DNA from: Sinorhizobium fredii
GTDB taxonomy: Bacteria > Pseudomonadota > Alphaproteobacteria > Rhizobiales > Rhizobiaceae
Direction of reading: 5' to 3'
NCBI RefSeq assembly: GCF_002944405.1
Contig: NZ_CP024309.1
Span: 310,001-374,000 of the forward strand
DNA length: 64,000 nucleotides
The notes below the pieces were generated by a model. The model ran no database searches and was not told where the DNA came from. It worked only from the letters and a program-made list of their open reading frames with translations. The translations under genes were made by a program, and so were the position numbers. Shown here piece by piece: positions 60,057 to 64,000 of the stretch (the first letter of the stretch is position 1; every line of letters begins with the position of its first letter).

Positions 60057-60950
60057 TCATCGCGGGACGGAAAGCCTCAGAAGCATGCTGCCGGAGACAA
60101 GAGCGATGCCGAGAACCTGCCGGGGGCCAAGTTCATCTCCGAAAAAAGTTGAAGCGAAAACGCTTCCTGCTACTGGCACGAGCAGCGTCAAGTACGCGGC
60201 CCTGCCGACGCCGATGCCGGCAATTGCGTAGTACCAAAGCCAAAACGCTACAGCACCGTTCAACACACCCGAATAGAGAATAGCTAGCACATCGTTCCAG
60301 CTTGGAAGCGGAATTGATCCGTTAGGCACCACCGTGAAAATGAAGAAGAAAGGAAGGTTCAGGACGAAAGCCAATATGCATTGCAACGCTACTCTACTGA
60401 TCCCGGAAATTGAGTGGGAAGGCTTTCCCGCCAAGATTGTTGCAAAAGCCCAGGCACTCGCGTTGATGATCACCAGTATGGCACCCGCCCCGAAGCTGCT
60501 GCCACCGATGTACAACAATACGCCGACGACGGCTACGATGGGTGCAAGCATTGCGAACGGATGGAGGCGCTTTCCCGACACAATCTCGATCAGGCTTGTG
60601 ATGGCGGGCATCGTGTACATCAACGTCAGAACCGCCGACGCTGGAAAGAATGCAAGAGCGATCACATTGACCGTCGACACGACGAACCCGTTGATGACTG
60701 CAACGATGAGCGTGTTGTGTCGTTCTTCGATTGACGCTGTTCGAAGCTCCCGCATGCTCTTAGGAAGGAATACAGCTATTGGAAGAAGGCCCGCCAGTAG
60801 ACTGTAAAAGCGAAAGGGCCAAACACCCAAGTCTTTGATTGCCTCGCGAGAAAGGGAGAACGCTGTGCTCCAAATCAACACCACGGCTCCCCCGGCCAGC
60901 AGGGCCAGCAAGGACCTCATATCAAAGGCCGCCCTATTATTCCGCGTCAT
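60057..60950 (-). CDS. EamA/DMT-family exporter of the pantocin-like cluster
   Basis: A 297-residue membrane protein with ten predicted hydrophobic segments in two EamA repeats (for example LLALLAGGAVVLIWSTAFSL and ILYSGVLNGAVAFWLWYYAI). Drug/metabolite transporters of this type export small molecules. It is the last of four minus-strand genes and overlaps the oxygenase stop by 14 nt, so it probably exports the modified peptide product and gives self-protection. Pantocin A clusters also end with a transporter gene. Confidence 0.82.
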   Translation of the reverse strand: MTRNNRAAFDMRSLLALLAGGAVVLIWSTAFSLSREAIKDLGVWPFRFYSLLAGLLPIAVFLPKSMRELRTASIEERHNTLIVAVINGFVVSTVNVIALAFFPASAVLTLMYTMPAITSLIEIVSGKRLHPFAMLAPIVAVVGVLLYIGGSSFGAGAILVIINASAWAFATILAGKPSHSISGISRVALQCILAFVLNLPFFFIFTVVPNGSIPLPSWNDVLAILYSGVLNGAVAFWLWYYAIAGIGVGRAAYLTLLVPVAGSVFASTFFGDELGPRQVLGIALVSGSMLLRLSVPR

Positions 60951-61620
60951 ACCTGACGACTACTGCTATTCGTTTTGCCTTCGGCCGAGCAGTCACCATC
61001 GACACAAAATGCGGAATCAAGCGGGCGCTGGTATCAAAGATCAGCGCCTGAAACTCGGTCGGGACCAAACACGCTCTAATCGCCTTGCGATCATCGGTCT
61101 GCACCATCGTGAGGCCGCCATGGTTCGGTTCCCACCCCTTCGTCAGATTTAGAACGAGACCGAAACTCTGGCCCGGGTCTGTATGCGTATATAGAAACTC
61201 CCCTTCGTCAAACCGGTTGAAGTAGAAGCGCCGGATGGCCGTGGCTTGTCTTCCGGTGATCTGCTTCAAGAGCTCAAACATGGGTTCCGAAGACAAGAGT
61301 GTCTTCACACCCCAAAATACGAAGTTCCGGTTGCTGGTTGGGGTGTCTTCCAAACGCTTGAACGAATAGGAGAATTCGCCAGCTGTATAATCGGCGATTG
61401 CCATTTCGTGAGCAGCGGCTGCCCGGCTGTCCTGATAGTAATCCGCCACACCATCTCGATTTTTGATGATTGCTGACCAGAAGCGATCCTCGATCCTCTC
61501 GACGCCCTCGGCGATCCGCGGCAAGCCGGGCAGGAATTCGGATAGGTCGAAATAGACGAACCCTTCGACGTCAAACGTCTCGCGCAGCGATTCAATCTTG
61601 CTCAAAAAGCACCTCTTCAC
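60937..61620 (-). CDS. 2-oxoglutarate/Fe(II)-dependent oxygenase (PaaB-like)
   Basis: A 227-residue prolyl-hydroxylase-like dioxygenase. The iron ligands are His146 and Asp148 (FLYTHTDPG) and His204 (IPHFVSMV); Arg217 (KAKRIAVVVRY) should bind 2-oxoglutarate. Its start overlaps the E1-like gene by 29 nt, indicating coupled translation. In the pantocin A pathway an oxygenase of this type (PaaB) acts with the E1-like PaaA; here it may hydroxylate or oxidatively trim the modified peptide. Substrate is inferred from context. Confidence 0.85.
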   Translation of the reverse strand: MKRCFLSKIESLRETFDVEGFVYFDLSEFLPGLPRIAEGVERIEDRFWSAIIKNRDGVADYYQDSRAAAAHEMAIADYTAGEFSYSFKRLEDTPTSNRNFVFWGVKTLLSSEPMFELLKQITGRQATAIRRFYFNRFDEGEFLYTHTDPGQSFGLVLNLTKGWEPNHGGLTMVQTDDRKAIRACLVPTEFQALIFDTSARLIPHFVSMVTARPKAKRIAVVVRYDAE

Positions 61621-62716
61621 GCGTCGCGTATGTCCTTAACGACATGTGGAATCGCGTCCCCACGAGGTTGCAGTTGTCGTACTTTGTAATAAGTTTCAGG
61701 ACCTGATCGGCTACAAGACCCGCCATTACCGCCAACGATGGTGAGCTTTGCCACGCGTTGACGCTGCGATTGCCGTTGGCGAACTCATTTTTCAGCCGGG
61801 CTTCCTGGAAGCTTCTAACCAGTGCGTCATCACTATAGAATCGGTCTTGAGAAATGCGCCGCAGGTCTTCGAATGAGGGGTGGCTGCCGTCATTGAGATA
61901 AATTGGACCGACCGATATATCGAGCGGGTCACCGCCAAGTTCGATCACCGGAATCTGCCGATCGCGAGCGATCTCGTGGACTATCCTCTCGACGCTGTCC
62001 TTGCGATAGTACCCCAAGCTCGCCCAAGCCAGAATTGCAACGGTAACTCCTTTCAGCAGCTCTCCCAAGCGAACACGATCCGGTAGGGCAAACTCGTAAA
62101 AGGGTTCGACGCGAACATGCGGATTATGCTTCCGAACGTTTGCGGCCGCGGCATCTACTTTTCGTGCCCCAAGATCAGTGGTGTTGTAGAGAACCTGGCG
62201 ATTGAGATTGGAAAGCTCGACATCGTCCCCATCCACGATCCGCAATGTGCCGATTCCGGAACGTGCAAGGAGGAGGGAGCACCACGTTCCCCAACCCCCC
62301 ATTCCCAGCACGAGCACACGGGCCTGCTTTAACCGCTCCTGATAGGCTGTCGCATTATCCACCCGATCTTCGTCGATGAGTGAGAATTGCAGCACCTGCC
62401 TGTCGTAGCGCTCGATCTCCTCTGAGCTCAACAAGCTGGAAAATCGGGAGCTCTCTTCAATAAGTCCGAAGCCAGCAAGAGCTGAGACAAAATCGTGCAC
62501 GTCACCGTCCGTGACGTCGTAATGTTCTGCCTTAAGCTCCTTCAGTATCCTCGGCATTGTATGCTCGCCGTCTAGTCTCGAAAGCACAAGTGCAACCCAA
62601 GGCGGAGGAGACTGGATGATCTTTGATTTTCCGGGTATTTCACCGATGCAAATGCTCCCGTCCTCTGCTACGAGAACATGGTGGGACCGCTTTAATAAGG
62701 GTTTTGCATACTCCAC
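61592..62716 (-). CDS. E1/ThiF-like peptide-modifying enzyme with RiPP recognition domain (PaaA/MccB-like)
   Basis: A 374-residue protein. Residues 1-90 have the pattern of a winged-helix RiPP recognition element (SPPPWVALVLSRLDGEHTMP, VHDFVSALAGFGLIEES). Residues about 95-340 are an E1-like adenylation domain with the nucleotide loop VLVLGMGGWGT (138-144), the ribose Asp in VDGDDVELSNLNRQVLY and NPHVRVEPF. No CxxC zinc pair is seen. Such enzymes adenylate a side-chain or C-terminal carboxylate of a precursor peptide. PaaA uses this to condense two adjacent Glu residues in the pantocin precursor; the small gene upstream encodes a peptide with Glu-Glu. Confidence 0.87.
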   Translation of the reverse strand: MEYAKPLLKRSHHVLVAEDGSICIGEIPGKSKIIQSPPPWVALVLSRLDGEHTMPRILKELKAEHYDVTDGDVHDFVSALAGFGLIEESSRFSSLLSSEEIERYDRQVLQFSLIDEDRVDNATAYQERLKQARVLVLGMGGWGTWCSLLLARSGIGTLRIVDGDDVELSNLNRQVLYNTTDLGARKVDAAAANVRKHNPHVRVEPFYEFALPDRVRLGELLKGVTVAILAWASLGYYRKDSVERIVHEIARDRQIPVIELGGDPLDISVGPIYLNDGSHPSFEDLRRISQDRFYSDDALVRSFQEARLKNEFANGNRSVNAWQSSPSLAVMAGLVADQVLKLITKYDNCNLVGTRFHMSLRTYATREEVLFEQD

Positions 62717-62740
62717 GAGATGCCTCGCTCAAAAGGAAGG

Positions 62741-62767
62741 GCGAAGTCGCGCATTGACTTCGCCCCC
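62741..62767 (-). terminator. Hairpin with T-rich tail between precursor and E1 gene (attenuator)
   Basis: GGGCGAAGTC at 62758-62767 (minus strand) pairs perfectly with GACTTCGCCC across a 7-nt loop, followed by TTCCTTTTG. It lies between the stop of the peptide gene (62779) and the E1-like start (62716). It would stop most transcripts after the precursor gene, keeping precursor in excess over enzymes. Confidence 0.75.
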
Positions 62768-62778
62768 GGATCTACAGC

Positions 62779-62874
62779 CTAGACGAGGATAATCTTGCCT
62801 TTGCTGTACGTTGCGTCTTCTTCGCTGATAGCGGAGATGCGCTTTTCAAGGTCAGAAAATACAAGCTTCTTCAT
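62779..62874 (-). CDS. Putative pantocin-like RiPP precursor peptide, 31 residues
   Basis: The start MKK and the C-terminal part RISAISEEDATYSKGKIILV form a 31-codon gene with AAAGGAA 8 nt before the ATG. From memory, the pantocin A precursor PaaP is about 30 residues with a similar RISAITEEN...YTKGQ stretch, and its adjacent Glu residues become the bicyclic core. Here Glu18-Glu19 are followed by Asp20 instead of Asn. The gene is 62 nt upstream of an E1-like enzyme in the same orientation, separated by a hairpin. It has no Cys, so lanthionine or thiazole chemistry is unlikely. Confidence 0.82.
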   Translation of the reverse strand: MKKLVFSDLEKRISAISEEDATYSKGKIILV

Positions 62875-63280
62875 ACTCGTTCCTTTCTTTCGAAAACGCG
62901 CCACAATCGGCGCAACCCACCGTCGGTGACCTTTCGAGCACGTCAAGACGTGACATCGCGAGGCGCAGACAATTGTGATGGAGCCTTACTCCACCGATTG
63001 CGCTCGGCCGTTTTCGGCAGAGCACTTGCGGTCACCAGGTCGCCAGCGCCCCGCTCGAAGGAGACTCAAATATCGTGCCAGTCGGGCCGGGAGCGTGGCA
63101 GATCTTTTTTCCCGTGTCGTTCAAAGGCTTGAGTGGATGTGCTTCGAGGTGGCTCGCCGAACAAGACCGTCGCAAAGCGGACAAATCCGACGCGACGCGT
63201 CCTCCTGCTCCAATCACGACGTCCCGATCTGTTATCGGGGACAAGCCACAGTTGCGGCCGGGTGCCTGAAAACCGTTCTA
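62875..63280. other. Region upstream of the RiPP precursor
   Basis: About 400 bp that should contain the promoter of the peptide operon. A sigma-54-like element is noted at 63065-63080. No gene is recognised. Confidence 0.45.
63065..63080 (-). promoter_or_regulatory. Possible sigma-54 promoter facing the pantocin-like cluster
   Basis: The minus strand reads TGGCACGATATTTGAG: a perfect -24 element and a TTGAG -12 element like the TTGAA variants at nifH. It is about 190 nt upstream of the precursor start. No NifA site TGT-N10-ACA was found in the 180 bp above it, so the call is weak. Confidence 0.35.
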
Positions 63281-63307
63281 GGAAGCGTGGCCGAGTGGTT
63301 TAGGCAC
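63281..63307 (+). other. 5' fragment of a tRNA-Ser-like sequence
   Basis: GGAAGCGTGGCCGAGTGGTT followed by TAGGC matches the acceptor arm and D-arm start of bacterial tRNA-Ser genes. The anticodon arm, long variable arm and 3' end are not recognisable after 63307. It may be a scar of an integration or recombination event at a tRNA-Ser gene. Confidence 0.5.
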
Positions 63308-63467
63308 TGGCCGCGACGCGCAAGGGACGGTGTCGGGATTCACTTGACTGGCCTATGTCGCTGTCTACGCGGTCGAGGACGTTAGTTTTGATCCGAGTAC
63401 CGGGCTCAAGTTCACGATCACCAGCAGATTGTCCGATCTGCGATAGTCATCAATGGACGGCAGCGCG

Positions 63468-63782
63468 TCACACCTTCGACTTCCGCCACCCCGCGGCCCA
63501 AGCCTCGAACTCCGAACAGAACCAACGCTCCCCATATTGCGGGCTGATCTTTGTCTGCGAGTAAAATCTCTGACCAGGCACGTGGAATATCCGCTCGCCG
63601 GTGTCGATGCTGATATTGCCTTTGATATCGCAGGGTCCAGCAGAACCGCCAGTAAGTGAGGCAAGAAGGTCGCCCGCAGTCATGCCCCCGGCTGCACCGA
63701 CGGCAAGCGCGGCGATCAGCAGGCCAGGATAGGACAGTACAGACCGTCTCTGCGGACGGCCCAGGTGTGGGCGGTAACGCAT
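63468..63782 (-). CDS. Membrane-anchored sunset-domain protein of unknown function
   Basis: A 104-residue protein with one N-terminal hydrophobic helix (SVLSYPGLLIAALAVGAAGG) and a C-terminal sunset domain: CDIKGNISIDTGERIFHVPG, then YGERWFCSEFEAWAAGWRKS, with the conserved paired Cys. It is common in rhizobia, often duplicated. A degenerate paralogue lies at 56870-57007. Confidence 0.78.
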   Translation of the reverse strand: MRYRPHLGRPQRRSVLSYPGLLIAALAVGAAGGMTAGDLLASLTGGSAGPCDIKGNISIDTGERIFHVPGQRFYSQTKISPQYGERWFCSEFEAWAAGWRKSKV

Positions 63783-63914
63783 GCCCCTCTCCGCCAGATC
63801 TTCGCGTCATGAGGGTAGATGGCATCTCGCGCCGGCAAAAGCTGCCCAAATGGGTTAGTGCGTAGCGAGGCGGAAAAAACCCTCCTTAATGGAAGATGCA
63901 ACCGCCAGCAGTCG

Positions 63915-64000
63915 CTAGAAATTCAAGTAAATATTGACGCCCGGGCGACGGTTGTAGCGGTAATCGTCGCGGTAGCCGTAACTCTGGCTGTAGTCGTAGC
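63915..64000 (-). CDS. C-terminus of a Tyr/Arg-rich small protein (cut by window edge)
   Basis: The last 27 codons before a TAG at 63915 encode a repeat-like tail YDYSQSYGYRDDYRYNRRPG ending in VNIYLNF. This Tyr-Gly/Asp-Tyr-Arg pattern with a hydrophobic end is typical of small exported rhizobial proteins of unknown function. The start lies beyond the window. Confidence 0.55.
   Translation of the reverse strand, partial: YDYSQSYGYRDDYRYNRRPGVNIYLNF

Overview
This window comes from an accessory symbiosis region (symbiotic plasmid or symbiosis island) of a nitrogen-fixing rhizobium. The evidence is a complete nifHDKENX block with fdxB, the nodulation genes nodD, nodA and nodN, an ACC deaminase gene, sigma-54/NifA-type promoters, nod boxes and a high load of decayed insertion sequences. 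RlxS-type relaxase remnants and acdS next to nif favour a Mesorhizobium-like symbiosis island, but a Sinorhizobium or Rhizobium symbiotic plasmid cannot be excluded from the sequence.

Layout. 1-5.5 kb: an IS5 remnant, an M20 aminoacylase, a frameshifted panC, an ectoine-hydrolase-like M24 protein and IS66 debris with unusual inverted repeats. 5.6-13.7 kb: a mobile-element graveyard. An IS21 element interrupts a large serine recombinase, and a 2.4-kb IS66 element with an 8-bp target duplication interrupts an mlrC-like gene. 13.9-23.5 kb: an Ehu-type (ectoine or polar amino acid) ABC transporter, a racemase fragment, an ATP-grasp ligase, a short glutamyl-tRNA-reductase-like protein, an Asp/Glu racemase-family protein and a second M24 paralogue. 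24-27 kb: relics of conjugation genes (relaxase, lytic transglycosylase). 27-32 kb: an operon of a threonine-kinase-like GHMP kinase, a cysteine-synthase-like PLP enzyme and an ATP-grasp/argininosuccinate-lyase fusion. 32.8-35.4 kb: an HTH-only LuxR-type regulator, two sigma-54 promoters and acdS. 35.7-47.3 kb: nifHDKENX, two small nif accessory genes, fdxB, a syrA-like gene and a di-haem cytochrome gene with its own NifA site. 47.5-57 kb: an amidohydrolase, nodD, an AraC regulator, nodA, a frameshifted nodN under a nod box, and small genes. 57.4-60 kb: a second IS21 element. 60-62.9 kb: a four-gene cluster that looks like a pantocin-type RiPP pathway. The end holds a tRNA-Ser-like fragment and small secreted or membrane proteins.

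How the genes fit together. The nif genes make and assemble nitrogenase, and NifA/sigma-54 sites are visible before nifH and the di-haem cytochrome. The Ehu transporter, two M24 hydrolases, the M20 hydrolase and the racemases form a split uptake and degradation system for ectoine-like or modified amino acids. Two specialised-metabolite systems stand out. The first is a small RiPP cluster: a 31-residue precursor containing Glu-Glu-Asp, an E1-like enzyme, a 2-oxoglutarate oxygenase and an EamA exporter. The second is a putative 2,3-diaminobutyrate (or diaminopropionate) peptide pathway.

Many genes are broken by single-base shifts or insertions. The nod region is rearranged: nodA lacks nodB and nodC and has no visible nod box, while the nod box beside nodD points at non-coding DNA.
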